Source of the DNA: Owenia fusiformis
Lineage: Eukaryota > Annelida > Polychaeta > Sabellida > Oweniidae
Assembly (NCBI GenBank): GCA_903813345.2
Contig: CAIIXF020000003.1
Coordinates: 4,861,815-4,921,814, forward strand
Reading direction: 5' to 3'
DNA: 60,000 nucleotides
This document shows, in pieces, positions 1 to 12,014 of this stretch (position 1 is its first letter; each line of letters starts with the position of its first letter). The notes beneath the pieces are model-generated. The model saw nothing but the letters and a program-made list of their open reading frames with translations, was not told the origin of the DNA and searched no databases. The translations under genes were made by a program, and so were the position numbers.

Positions 1-714
1 TCAGCCAACTGGTATTTTCACGAAAAAATGGCAGCCATTTTGAAACTCAGCTGTCATCTTGAAAATTTCCTCTTTAGTCATCAACATAAAAATTTAAACC
101 AAATCCATCAATTGGCATTTGAGTTATCAAAGATTACATTCTTTAGCAGCCATTTTGAAATTAAGCCACCATTTTGAAAGTTATTTTAGCAACAGAGCTA
201 CTGTGTCCCTAAGCATCAGCATATAAAATTGACCAAATCTGTTAACTGGTATTTGTTTTGAAATTCAGCCGCCATCTTACAAATTCTTTCTAAAACAAAG
301 CTACTGTGTCCTTGCATCAGCATATACAATTTGAGTCAAATCAATATATATTATTTGAGTTATTTCAAAGATAACGTTTTTTACGAAAAATGGCAGCCAT
401 TTTGAAATTCAGTGGCCATCTTGAAAATCTCTTCCTAAGCAAAGCTTCTTAGTCCCTAGGTATCAGCATATAAAATTTGAACTAAATCTGTTTACTAGTA
501 TTTCAGTTATAAAAGATAAATGGCAGCCATATTAAATTGAGTGGCCATATTGAAAATTCTTTCTCGAACAGAGATCCTACTCCCATGAGGCATAAACCTA
601 TTAAACTTGAATCAAATCTGTCAACTGGTATTTGAGTGATTGCCCGGACACACAAACAAATAGACGGATGGACAGCATCTCTATATCCCCTTCGAACTTC
701 GTTCGGTGGGATAA
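1..714 (+). mobile_element. Family F element, 3' part (cut by window edge)
   Basis: Diverged units of about 125-150 bp recur, each with a Cys-less, non-coding pattern: CATCAGCATATAAAATTTGA, a 'GTCAACTGGTATTTGAGTTA' type segment and paired AAAATGGC/GCCATTTT blocks. A weak GGAC/GGAT stretch (about 653-675) precedes the tail hairpin at 685-712, where arms ATCCCCTTCGAAC and GTTCGGTGGGAT flank a TTC loop, followed by ATAA. The head lies outside the window. Confidence 0.75.
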
Positions 715-1957
715 TTATATTCGTCCCGTTAATACCCGTTTTCTTGATCATATTTCAGTTTGAGAGTGTAAATCAATTCCCGCAGTAAAATTTTGGTTTT
801 TAAAAATGGCAGATAAAATTGATACATTATAATATAAAGGATGCCCCCTCCACATTGAAATCAGAAGTTTGGAAAACAAGTGCACTTTCAGTTGATAATA
901 ATTCTTGGATATGTCATATTTGTAAGAAAACATACAAATATTCAGATTTGTCCGACATTTCTATATGATAGCCAATGTTCAAATTAGTCCTGTATGTTCA
1001 GTAGTTGACCTACGCCATCTCTACATAAATGTACATGTATGTTATGTTAATATTTTTAATATTTTCCCCAATGTATATTCCCTGTTTTACAACTGATATA
1101 TTTCCCCAAGTCATTGCTAAGTTAAAAGTAAAATAACAAGCTATATTGTTGTCATTCTTCCAGGTCAATCTATAAGAGCCACTATTTCTAAGTATATGAT
1201 CCATGACAAAACACAACCGAGAGGCCAAACTCGAGACCCGACCCTCTCCAGATGCAACTCTAGAAAATACATAATTTTTTTATTATTTTAACATCATTTT
1301 GATTCCTCCTCTACTGACTTTCAAAAAGCTGAAGACCATCTATAAAATACAAGCATATTTGCATGAAAATGAAAAAATCACCATGGATCATATTTACTTA
1401 ATAATAGCTTTTCTCTATAAATTTGAAAAACCTGCCTTATTTTCTGACATTCCTGTATCATATATTGCTTTGACTGATAGCCTTTTCATTCCACATACTT
1501 TTTACTGTAAATTTACTATAAAGCGCAATTCAATGTGCAATCTTAGTGAGATTTTTAAGCCATAAACAGATCCTTTATTAAAAATCAACACTCAATTGAA
1601 GATGATCAAAAGTGAAGTAGTCACTCAAAATTCACTATAATAGGACTACAACTATTAAATCCAAGCAGAAATCAAGGTAAGTATTTGTGAAGTAAGTGTT
1701 CTTTGAGGTTGAAAGGTTAAAATATGAGGTACTTGGGTAACTAAGAGTAAACTATAGCTTATCCAGGGAACCAAGAAGATTCTTTAATTATGTAATTATT
1801 CTCATTAACTTGAAGACCTAAGTGTTTAATCTTAAAATGTCAATATCAACATGTTCTCAAGACAGTTGTTAGATCTTGGGGTGGGAGGGGGAGTATCGGA
1901 TTTTAGAGCAGCACTATAACATACTGAGGTTGGGATATTCCCTTCTAGGTGTAGGGT
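715..1957. other. No gene seen; AT-rich unique-looking sequence
   Basis: I find no splice-bounded open frame, RNA gene or recognised repeat. The short open frames here, including 88 codons at 1299-1565, are low-complexity and lack any motif I know. From about 1868 isolated precursors of the following minisatellite (GTTAGATCTTGGGG) begin to appear. Confidence 0.6.
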
Positions 1958-4900
1958 TAGATCATGGGGATGGATAATTAGATATCTGGGTTGTGTAGTA
2001 TTAGATCCTAGGGGTGGAGTATTAGATCATGGGGATGGAGTATTAGATCTTGGGGATGGAGTATTAGATCATGGGGATGGAGTATTAGATCATGGGGATG
2101 GAGTATTAGATCTTGGGGCTGTAATATTAGATCTTAGGGATGGAGTATTAGATCTTGAGGATGGAGTATTAGATCTTGGGTATGGAGTATTAGATCTTAG
2201 GGGTGGAGTATAAGATCTTGGGGATGGAGTATTAGATCTTAGGGCTGTAATATTAGATCTTAGGGGTGGAGTATTAGATCTTAGGGCTGTAATATTAGAT
2301 CTTAGGGGTGGAGTATTAGATCTTGGGGCTGTAATATTAGATCTTAGGGGTGGAGTATTAGATCTTAGGGCTGTAATATTAGATCTTAGGGGTGGAGTAT
2401 TAGATCGTGGAATGGAGTATTAGATCTTAGGGCTGTAATATAAGATCTTAGGGGTGGAGTATTAGATCGTGGGATGGAGTATTAGATCTTAGGGCTGTAA
2501 TATAAGATCTTAGGGGTGGAGTATTAGATCGTGGGATGGAGAATTAGATCTTAGGGCTGTAATATTAGACCTTAGGGGTGGAGAATTAGATCATGGGGTG
2601 GAGTATTAGATCGTGGGATGGAGTATTAGATCTTAGGGGTGGAGTATAAGATCTTGGGGCTGTAATATTAGATCTTAGGGGTGGAGTATTAGATCTTGGG
2701 GCTGTAATATTAGATCTTAGGGGTGGAGTATTAGATCTTAGGGCTGTAATATTAGATCTTAGGGGTGGAGTATTAGATCGTGGAATGGAGTATTAGATCT
2801 TAGGGCTGTAATATAAGATCTTAGGGGTGGAGTATTAGATCGTGGGATGGAGTATTAGATCTTAGGGCTGTAATATTAGACCTTAGGGGTGGAGAATTAG
2901 ATCATGGGGTGGAGTATTAGATCGTGGGATGGAGTATTAGATCTTACGGATGGAGTATTAGATCATGGGGATGGAGTATTAGATCATGGGGATGGAGTAT
3001 TAGATCTTAGGGGTGGAGTATTAGATCGTGGAATGGAGTATTAGATCTTAGGGCTGTAATATAAGATCTTAGGGGTGGAGTATTAGATCGTGGGATGGAG
3101 TATTAGATCTTAGGGCTGTAATATAAGATCTTAGGGGTGGAGTATTAGATCGTGGGATGGAGTATTAGATCTTAGGGCTGTAATATTAGACCTTAGGGGT
3201 GGAGAATTAGATCATGGGGTGGAGTATTAGATCATGGGGATGGAGTATTAGATCTTAGGGGTGGAGTATTAGATCGTGGAATGGAGTATTAGATCTTAGG
3301 GCTGTAATATAAGATCTTAGGGGTGGAGTATTAGATCGTGGGATGGAGTATTAGATCTTAGGGCTGTAATATTAGACCTTAGGGGTGGAGAATTAGATCA
3401 TGGGGTGGAGTATTAGATCGTGGGATGGAGTATTAGATCTTACGGATGGAGTATTAGATCATGAGGATGGAGTATTAGCTCTCAGGGGTGGAGAATCAGA
3501 TCTTAAGGGTGGAGTATCAGATCTTAGGGATGGAGTATTAAATCTTAGGTGTAGATGATTAGATCTTAGGGATGGAGAATTAGATCTTAGGTGTCGAGGA
3601 TTAGATCTTAGGGGTGGAGTATTAGATCATGGGGATGGAGTATTAGATCATGGGGATGGAGTATTAGATCTTGGGGATGGAGGATTAGATCTAAGGGGTG
3701 GAGTATTAGATCTTGGGAATGGAGTATTAGATCTTGGGGATGAAGTATTAGATCTTAGGGGTATGGAGTATTAGATCCTAGGGGTTGAATATCAGATCGT
3801 GGGGATGGAGTATTAGATCTTAGGGGTATGGAGTATTAGATCCTAGGGGTTGAGTATTAGATCGTGGGGATGGAGTATTAGATCTTAGGTGTCGAGGATT
3901 AGATCTTAGGGGTGGAGTATCAGATCTTAGGGATGGAGTATTAAATCTTAGGTGTAGATGATTAGATCTTAGGGATGGAGAATTAGATCTTAGGTGTCGA
4001 GGATTAGATCTTAGGGGTGGAGTATTAGATCATGGGGATGGAGTATTATATCATGGGGATGGAGTATTAGATCTTGGGGATGGAGGATTAGATCTAAGGG
4101 GTGGAGTATTAGATCTTGGGAATGGAGTATTAGATCTTGGGGATGAAGTATTAGATCTTAGGGGTATGGAGTATTAGATCCTAGGGGTTGAATATCAGAT
4201 CGTGGGGATGGAGTATTAGATCTTAGGGGTATGGAGTATTAGATCCTAGGGGTTGAGTATTAGATAGTGGGGATGAAGTATTAGATCTTAGGGGTATGGA
4301 GTATTAGATCCTAGGGGTTGAGTATTAGATCGTGGGGATGGAGTATTAGATCTTAGGTGTCGAGGATTAGATCTTAGGGGTGGAGTATTAGATCATGGGG
4401 ATGGAGTATTAGATCATGGGGATGGAGTATTAGATCTTGGGGATGGAGTATTAGATCATGGGGATGGAGTATTAGATCATGGGGATGGAGTATTAGATCT
4501 TGGGGATGGAGTATTAGATCATGGGGATGGAGTATTAGATCTTGAGGATGGAGTATTAGATCTTGGGGATGGAGGATTAGATCTAAGGGGTGGAGTATAA
4601 GATCTTTGGGATGGAGTATTAAATCTTAGGTGTAGATGATTAGATCTTAGGGGTGGAGTATTAGATCATGGGGATGGAGTATTAGATCATGGGGATGGAG
4701 TATTAGATCTTGGGGATGGAGTATTAGATCATGGGGATGGAGTATTAGATCTTGAGGATGGAGTATTAGATCTTGGGGATGGAGGATTAGATCTTAGGGG
4801 TGGAGTATAAGATCTTTGGGATGGAGTATTAGATCTTGAGGATGGAGTATTAGATCTTGGGTATGGAGTATTTGATCCTAGGGGTTGAGTATTAGATCGT

Positions 4901-5009
4901 GGGGATGGAGTATTAGATCTTAGGTGTAGAGGATTAGATCTTAGGGGTGGAGTGTTAGATCTAAGGTGTGGAGGATTAGATCTTAAGGGTTAGTTTAGGT
5001 CTAAGGGGT
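1958..5009. repeat. About 3-kb minisatellite of 20-21 bp units with GATC in each unit
   Basis: Roughly 145 head-to-tail copies of a unit close to GGAGTATTAGATCTTAGGGG fill this span, nearly all with AGATC. Two main variants alternate: GGAGTATTAGATC and CTGTAATATTAGATC. Longer blocks recur as higher-order repeats: a GATCGTGGAATGG / CTGTAATATAAGATC block appears near 2404, 2782, 3030 and 3270, and a roughly 400-bp block at about 3580 recurs near 3890. There are no unique spacers, so it is not a CRISPR array. It lies in the intron just downstream of exon d. Confidence 0.95.
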
Positions 5010-5256
5010 GGATATTGCTTGATGTTTCTTGGACTTTGTGAAGTGGGTGGGCGCTTATTAGGGGATGGGCGCTAATTACAGAGAATACAGTATTAATAAA
5101 TAAGAATGAAATAATATGCCACTATTGTTGAGAGACAGATGTAAAGACAGGCAGAATAGGCCATTTGTGTCACCATGTGAGCTTACAAAAAATCACAGCA
5201 CCAAGTGATGGATGAAGAGCTTCATCTTTTAGTATGGGCACTCTGTATAAGCCTAC

Positions 5257-5339
5257 CTGTTCATGTCTCTTCAGGTAGCTAAGCCTAGCAAATGCCTTCT
5301 CACAGAACTGGCAGGCATATGGGTTACTCTCATTTGCAC
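5257..5339 (-). CDS. Internal exon 'd', first part of a classical C2H2 finger
   Basis: On the minus strand the acceptor is TTTGATTACAG and the donor is GTAGGC, weaker than the others. The 83-nt exon opens with GT, which joins the G left by exon c to give Gly, then has 27 codons: ANESN, then [20 protein letters not shown], then EQ. This matches the C2H2 pattern with Cys-x2-Cys, the Phe and Leu core residues and the first His. The second His is missing because the donor interrupts the finger, and reading on through the donor gives no His at the right spacing. The next exon must supply it. I see no such exon between here and position 1, so it should lie to the left of the window. A minisatellite begins about 250 bp downstream. 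Confidence 0.82.
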
Positions 5340-5457
5340 CTGTAATCAAATAGTTATTATCATTATATAATCAGATTCATCAAATCATCATCATATTACA
5401 CAGACACATGACATGGAAGATCAGGTGGTATTCACAAGTTATTATATCACCTATTAT

Positions 5458-6033
5458 GAAAGATAAAAAAATTTTCAGCAACTACATGAAGTAGCAATCC
5501 CAACGAACAAACAAAACATGTTTTTTAAATGGAGGCCATCTCCAAAATTTCTTCTCCAACAGAGCTCCCTTGGTTTCAGCATGTAAAATTTGAACCAGAT
5601 TCATCCACTTATATTTAAGTTATCAAAGATTATGTTTTTTATGAAAATGGTTGGCATTTTGAAATTCAACTGCAACCTTGACCTTGTCCAAGACACCAGC
5701 ATATAAAATTTGAATCAAATCCATCAACTGGCATTTGGGTTATCATTGATTACATTTTAAATGATAAATGGCAGCCATTTTGATTGATAACAGTCATCTT
5801 AAAAAATTTTGAGCAGAACTCCCTTATCTCTAGGCATCAGTATATAAAATTTGAACCATATCCGTCAACTGGTAATTCAGTTATCAAAGAATAGATTCCT
5901 TTTATGAAAAGATAGCAGCCATTTTAATATTTAGCTGCCATCTTGAAAATTCCTTCTTGGAAATTCAGCAGCCATCTTGAAAATGTCTTCAGCCAGATCC
6001 ATCTGTTAATTTATCAAAGATTACATTTTTATG
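5458..6033 (+). mobile_element. Family F element, 5' part, interrupted by family A
   Basis: The head AGCAACTACATGAAGTAGCA contains a small hairpin (CTAC-ATGAA-GTAG) followed by ATCCCAACGAAC. F-type units with CAGCATATAAAATTTGAA and GGCAGCCATTTT follow. The copy stops at 6033, where a family A head begins, and no remainder is found on the far side. Confidence 0.7.
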
Positions 6034-7613
6034 ACAAGAACACAAATGTGTACAAAATATCCCCACCAATGGGTGATCCCGTCAAATGGTTATCCTGAAA
6101 ATGAATTAAGACAAGACTTTACCAACACAATTTGAGGACGGAAAATCCAAAATGGCCACCTTAAAATTTACCCAGAATGCCAAAAATTTGAAATTGATCC
6201 GTCACACAGTTAACCAGAAAACGTGTAAACAAGACTTTACAGAAAAGATTTCAGGATGGAAAATCCAAAATGGCTACCTTGACATTTACCCAGAATGTCA
6301 AAAAACTGATCTGTTTCTAGATTTTCATACTAAGAATCATCCCTGAAAACGTGAAATTGATCTACCGAACAGTTCACCTGAAAACGGGTAGACAAGACTT
6401 TACAGACAAGATTTTAGAACAGAAAATCAAAAATGGCTGCCTTAACATTTACGCAGAATGCAAAAAAACTAATCAGATGAAGATTTTCATACTCAGAATC
6501 ATCCCTGAAAATTCGAAATTGATCTACCAAACGGTTCACCTAAAAACACGTAGACAAGACTTTACAGGCAAGATTTTTAAGACGGAAAATCCAAAATGGC
6601 TGTCGTGACGTTTATCCAGAATGCCAAAAAAACTAATCAGATCTAGATATTAATACTAAGAATCATCCCTGAAAATTTGAAATTGATCTACAGAACTGTT
6701 CACCTGGAAATGTATAGACAAGACTTTAGGATGGAAAATCCAAAATGGCTGTCTTGACATTTACCCAGAATGCCAAAAAACTAATCGGTTCTAGATTTTC
6801 ATACTAAGAATCATCCCTGAAAATTTGAAATTGATCTACCGAACGATTCACCTGAAAACATGTAGACAAGACTTTACAGACAAGATTTTAGGATGGAAAA
6901 TCTAAAATGGCTGCCTTGACATTTACCCAGAATGCCAAAAAACTAATGAGATCTAGATTTTTATACTAAGAATCATCCCTTAAAATTTGAAATTGATCCA
7001 CCAAACGGTTCACCTGAAAACGCGCAGACAAGACTTCAGAGACAAGATTTTAGGACCGAAAAATCCAAAATGGCCGACAATAAAAAAGTGATTGTGAGTT
7101 TTTGCTGATTTCTTTTACAAAATTGTCACATATAGCTACTGTTAACAATAACATAGGCTTTTACAACAAAGTACACCTGAAATTATTTATAAAGCTACTA
7201 AATAGTCAAAGTTTGAAAACTCAAAAACACCGTTCAATATGAAACAAAGCATTATCACGAGCTAACTTTTCCTAAGACATTAAGAATGGCTGACATGACT
7301 GAGCTAACAGGTCCAAAACCTAATCAGATGTAGAATGAAGTAAGTTGAACAAGATTTTAAAGTTTTAAAAGCAACTGTGAAGCCGTTTTTCTTAAAGTTT
7401 GCAGACAAGGATTTTAGCATTTGACTTCAAAATGGCCGACAGGAAGTACGTTTCGAGTTAAATCTTTTTCATCCACATCTGTATGCACTCATAAGTTATC
7501 CCTGAAAATTTGGAGGTGATATCTGAAGCAGTTTTGGAGAAAACTCCCAGACGTACGGACAGACAGACGGACGGATGGACAGACGGACGAACGGACGGAC
7601 AGACGGACGGACA
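6034..7613 (+). mobile_element. Family A element A1 (tail truncated)
   Basis: It starts ACAAGAACACAAATGTGTAC, which holds the palindrome ACACAAATGTGT. About six tandem units of roughly 162 bp follow, each with GACAAGACTTTACAGACAAG, CAAAATGGCTGCC and ATTTACCCAGAATGCC. A non-repeated region ending CAAAATGGCCGACAGGAAGT comes next, then a GGAC/GGAT microsatellite at about 7555-7613. The usual final hairpin GGTGGGGACATAA is missing. Short open frames within the units are by-products of the repeat. Confidence 0.85.
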
Positions 7614-7914
7614 GGCTACAGTGTAATTGCAAAAGGAAGACGTGGGTTTATTTACATATTTCTGATCATAAACTAGATTTTATATTTTTTTTCCTTATAT
7701 TAAACTATACATTGTAGATTCATCAAGCAGTTTGCAAAATATTATTCAAAGTCAAAGATAGAGAATAGTGGGCACAGTAAATTAAAGATTGAAGGCAATA
7801 CAGGATACTTCTTAGTCAATCAATAAATGTTCAGGGTGCATGTAAGTTTCACTTTGAATATGTTACTTCTTTTGAGATTGATATGCAACGAAACCCCAAA
7901 TTATAGAGACAAAC
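7614..7914. other. No gene or recognised repeat
   Basis: AT-rich sequence between the truncated tail of A1 and an inverted F fragment. I see no open frame of note, RNA gene or inverted repeat. Confidence 0.5.
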
Positions 7915-8068
7915 GAACTCTGCTTGAGAATAAATTCTCAAGATGGCCACAGAATTTCAAAATGGCCATCATTTTTTCATAAAAAACGTAATCTTTGATA
8001 ACTCAATTATTAGTAGAGAGATTTGGTTCAAATTTTATATCCTGATGTCTTGGGACAAAGGATCCATG
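7915..8068 (-). repeat. Family F fragment in reverse orientation
   Basis: Read on the minus strand it gives the F unit: TGTCCCAAGACATCAGGATA, a TTGAACCAAAT segment, GAGTTATCAAAGATTACG and ATGGCCATTTTGAAATTC. It is the only clear copy of any A-G family that lies on the minus strand in this window. Confidence 0.7.
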
Positions 8069-8591
8069 CATGATTGAGGTAGGGTAGTGTGAAGCTGTCA
8101 TTTTGGCAAGGATCCGTCATACTATGAAAAATGCCCCCAGCTCATTCATAACCATGTAATATGCTATTAAGAGAGGAGTTAATTATGACCTAGTGTTCAG
8201 GTGCATCTAAGTGTTATTGAGGCCATAGTGACCTTGTAAAGGTCAAATCAGTGCATATCTGAGAATTTAAGATTCTTGTGTGCAAAATCATCACTTACAA
8301 TTTAAAATGTTAAAATATTATAAAGAATGTTGTTAAGGACAATTTTGACCTTAACCTTTGATTTTCAAAAGGAGGTCAGACTTTCATTTTTTTTTTGTTT
8401 TTATTTCTTTATTTGGTTCCACTGACTTAGTATGTGGATATCATCATGTATTGACTTGATGATATCCTGATGTTAAGTCAATTATTCAAAATTTTAAATG
8501 AGCTGGGGATAATGCTCCTTCTAAACCTTGGGACAGCCTTATCTTGACATTCTAGGCAGGTTAACAATTTCCCTTAAGTTATTATTCAATT
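8069..8591. other. No gene seen; possible diverged family E sequence
   Basis: Contains loose matches to family E such as GTGACCTTGTAAAGGTCAAA near 8229 and TGACCTTAACCTTTG near 8347, but no head or tail. No supported gene. Confidence 0.4.
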
Positions 8592-9546
8592 GTATTACAT
8601 ACCTAGCGAAGCATTTGTATGGAAGTCAATGGAGCTGAAAGTCGGCTATATATTCCTGTATAGCTGCGAAACTTTTTACCATGACAATCTTATGACGTCA
8701 TAACATGTACTAAGATTTTCGACATCTAAAAAGTTACTTGACTTTTTTGTGATTTTGAATCACAGAAAGCATCCTGAAGTTTCAAATAGGCGCCACGTTT
8801 AATTTTTGGCATCCGCCTAATGTATACCACTTACCTTTTATTGATTCTTTCATAAGTTTCGTCATAAACTCAGTTTGACCAGAAGTATCTTTGTTGCCGC
8901 TCGATTTTTTTTTAAAAATGTCCCTTTTCTAATAACCCGTATGTACGGTTTACTTGGACTCACCCAAAACGAGGGGTGTCAAACGCAGGATGGTAAAGAT
9001 GAAGACATGTCGCCACTCTCAGAGAATCTATTCCATAATTTCAACATTACGACGCAGTTTTACGAGCAAAAAAAAAGATAAGGGCAGGTTATATATAGGA
9101 CTGGACAAGATGAAAATTAATATTCTAAATAGATGACACCCCTTTCGAAATAAGATGAACTGAACCGTGTCACGTGAACGATTTCTTAGAAGAAACTAAG
9201 TAAAAAAAAACAAAAGCTCTATAGAGAATTTTCGCATGAAATGTTGAAAAGCAGGCCAAGTTTTCTATGGGAATATACTGTTATTAATAGTTATGTGTGC
9301 AATATTACCAAGTTCGATGGTGCATAAGTTAGGCGGTGGATCATTTTGTAAGTACGACAATGTGAATTCATGCAACTGTTACTTTTTGGAAGGTTTTTGC
9401 AAAAAAGTCGAGTAACTTTTTAAATGTCGAAGATCTTAAACAAAGTGATTTCGACTGGAATCGTGTAAAATTTTGGTCTTTTTTCACGAAGTTCTACATA
9501 TTATCTTCATGAAATGTTATGTAAATGTACTTTAGGTATGTAATAC
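8592..9546. mobile_element. Fold-back element with long imperfect inverted ends
   Basis: GTATTACATACCTA at 8592 is mirrored by TAGGTATGTAATAC ending 9546. Further in, TCGACATCTAAAAAGTTACT (about 8719) pairs with AGTAACTTTTTAAATGTCGA (about 9410). The ends therefore form arms of about 160 bp around a central 600 bp with no credible transposase. This fits a non-autonomous DNA transposon or MITE; I found no clear target duplication. Confidence 0.65.
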
Positions 9547-9734
9547 TCGCAAGCTCGGGCTATATTGACGTCAGACCTCAGGCATATGTTCAATGATAGG
9601 GACATAATGGCTAAGGATAGTTATATTTTTAATCCACTTTGTACATTTGCTGCACTATTATAATAAACATCCAAAATGGCTGCCCTTATCATATGCTATA
9701 TGTATATCTTTTGTTCAACTTCACTTTTACGGTG

Positions 9735-9835
9735 CTTCCGCAGGCCTAAGCCACACTAATTTCATGACTAAATTGTGCCCTTGGTAATAATATTTATATT
9801 AAGGCATAAATGAAAGTGGCTTAGGCCTGCGGAAG
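9735..9835. repeat. Hairpin with a perfect 20-bp stem
   Basis: CTTCCGCAGGCCTAAGCCAC at 9735 is exactly mirrored by GTGGCTTAGGCCTGCGGAAG ending 9835, with a loop of about 61 nt. The stem is much more GC-rich than its surroundings. It could be a short MITE or a palindromic remnant. Confidence 0.75.
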
Positions 9836-10354
9836 TAATGAACTATTCAAATACAATGTATATAGGCCAACTCAATACATCAAGTAAGTGAAAAACACAC
9901 ACAGCATGGTATAAAAAGCAGGTCAGATTTGATTGCATCCAATCAATATAAGATTAGAGTGTCTACAAACTATAAGGCATGCATAAATCTTGATATTGTT
10001 AAAATACTGAATGTGAATATATTCTTAAACCTCAGAAAAAATGATAATTAAAAGAAAAGTACATAATTTTGGCAAAGAAATGGTACACTCTTGGAATAGC
10101 CTGAAAACATATTCTTGGGTTGATTTAATTTCAAAATACCAGTGAGTTAACACTATTACCTTTATTATTTCATATGAATTTAACACATGTTCATGCATTG
10201 AATTAATACCTTATTTAGAGTGACACTTATAGTGACAGGTTCTTTCTTCTCAAGCAGAGAAAAACATTTTAAATTTGAACCATCAATGTTGCTGAGTGGA
10301 CAGACAAACTGACCAACAGACTGACTCTGAGAAATACAAATCACATGTACTTAC
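9836..10354. other. Intron sequence, nothing recognised
   Basis: AT-rich, unique-looking intron between exons c and d, with no motif repeats or inverted repeats that I can see. Confidence 0.5.
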
Positions 10355-10516
10355 CTATAGAAAATGGAAGCTGTTCAACAGGTAAGTCCATAACAGTGGG
10401 AGATTGTGGGGACTCCTCAGGTGACAAAAAACCTTCTGAAGAATAATGTGAAGACCCCTGAGACAAAGTTGGACTTATCGTGTTAGCAGTACGCCACAGA
10501 TTCTGATCAGTACCTT
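10355..10516 (-). CDS. Internal exon 'c', Ser/Pro-rich linker of the same gene
   Basis: On the minus strand, ATTTATTTTTCAG precedes the exon and a perfect GTAAGTACA donor follows. The 162-nt exon begins with AA, which with the G left by exon b makes GAA, then has 53 whole codons and ends on one G. The peptide starts GTDQNLWRTANTISPTLSQG, contains SPEESPQSP and ends VEQLPFSI. It is rich in Ser, Pro and Glu with no Cys, as expected for an unstructured linker between finger modules. SP dipeptides could be phosphorylation sites, which is inference only. Its length equals exon b exactly, but the peptides do not look alike. It sits in a stretch with no recognised repeat, unlike most of the window. 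Confidence 0.78.
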
Positions 10517-10974
10517 CTGAAAAATAAATCATTATAATTGTGAATAATAAAATAAATAAATAGAAATAAATTTATGGTATCTAACTCATTTAGTAATAGC
10601 TTATCACTCCTTGTATGCTTTGTTTCAAAATACTTAATCATGTTCTAAGTCACTGCCATGGTATTGTACAATGTTGCTCATAAATATGGAATATTAGATT
10701 TGGCAGATCAGAATCTAAGTTTTGGAGTAAGAGAACATTTATTTGGAGTCTGTTCAGTAATTTATTTTCCAGGCAAATCATAACCACATATTTCATCTAC
10801 AAATCAACATTGTTTAGAGAAAAAATATTTACACTTAGTTTAGAAAATAATTGTTTTTTCAACTAGGGGTACACTAAGAATTTTTGCATTTTCAAAACAC
10901 CCCGATCCAAATCGTCATGTAAAACAGATCAAACAAGATAAACATCTGTTCATGAAGATGGAAGTGTCCTCTAT
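10517..10974. other. Intron sequence upstream of exon c, nothing recognised
   Basis: AT-rich and without repeat-family signatures. The acceptor-side polypyrimidine tract of exon c is at its left edge. Confidence 0.5.
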
Positions 10975-11950
10975 CCAATTATAGCACTAATATGCAGTAT
11001 GTCCTCCTTGTGCTGCAATCAGAGCATCAACCCTACATGACCACCTATCAATGAAACATCTGACCTTTCTAAGTGAAATAAGGCCCCATTCCTCAATCTG
11101 GGCAGTGCGTAACGTGTCTAAATTTTGAGGTGGGGGTCCAAGTTACGAATCTCCCAATCAAGGTCGTCCCACATGTGCTCTACAGGAGCCTGATTGGATG
11201 ACTTTTTTGCCCATGGTAGCAGGTCCACATTGCCTGCCCTGAGGTAATCCAACACAATGCCACTAGCATGTGCAACAGCTTGATCATTCTGCAGTCAATG
11301 TTGCCCCAAAACAATCTGTTTGCAGTGGTACTTGATGTAGGTCCACAAGGTCAAATTATGCATTGAAATCGCCAAGGGGGTGCAACTTCTGTAGAACTGC
11401 TCCAAACAACCTCTGTAATACTGCTCCAAACATAAAACAGACCGCCTTCATGGACTACCACATCAGTAAGTGTCCTTATTGTCTCTTTCCCCTGGTGTAC
11501 AACGGAAATTAACACAATTATCAACTTTGTGGAGGACACATCTTCTTTCATCACATGATGTCATATGACACCAAAGGTTAAGTCCAAAATGTTGGTGCTT
11601 TCTTGCCTAATGAAGGCACCTTTCTTTGTTTACGATCAGTCAGCTTTGGTCTCTTTAAAGGTCTCATGGCCTTGTATCCGTTATAAAGAAATCACCAGTT
11701 GCCTATAGCTCTGAAACACAGGTTTTGAGGTGAGGCAGCTATTCATCCCATAGACTACTTGTTGACTTAAAACAATTTTGATAACATATATGCACCAGGT
11801 GGTGGTCTTTTCTTGTATTTTCTCTCTTGGGCTACTATTGCTGTGACCTGGAGTCAAATTCCTGTACCAGTGCAGAATTTTAGACTGTTCCTTACACACC
11901 CTCAGGGTCCTGACAATGGCAGTTTGTTTCATGCCAGAGAGAGCCATCCC
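10975..11950 (-). pseudogene. Tc1/mariner-type transposase pseudogene (broken)
   Basis: Read on the minus strand, the span keeps the order of a Tc1-type DDE transposase but in several frames with stops. First comes a helix-turn-helix-like N-terminus (GMKQTAIVRTLRVCKEQSKI, then LHWYRNL). Next is a central block around HEGGLFYVWSSITEVVWSS, the position of the family's GGSVMVWG block. A QNDQAVAHASGIVLDYL segment corresponds to the family's QQDNAxxH catalytic Asp region. Then come NVDLLPWAKKSSN and PVEHMWDDLD, matching the LPWPAxSPDLNPIEHxWD block with the last catalytic Glu. The C-terminus reads ALIAAQGGHTAY. The frames are interrupted and no terminal inverted repeats could be placed with confidence, so the copy should be inactive. 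It lies just left of family B element B1. Identification rests on the order and spacing of these motifs. Confidence 0.85.
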
Positions 11951-12014
11951 TTTGACCTGCCATGCTCTTCCAAATCAAAATTAGATTTTTATAAAATGTG
12001 CACAATGATAACAA

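Noticed and set aside
1299-1565. 88-codon plus-strand frame as a small gene
   Set aside because: AT-rich, no recognised motif, no splice or promoter signal; its length is plausible by chance in this composition.
1958-5009. CRISPR-like array
   Set aside because: Units are directly adjacent and differ only by small variants; there are no unique spacers, leader or cas genes, and the context is eukaryotic.
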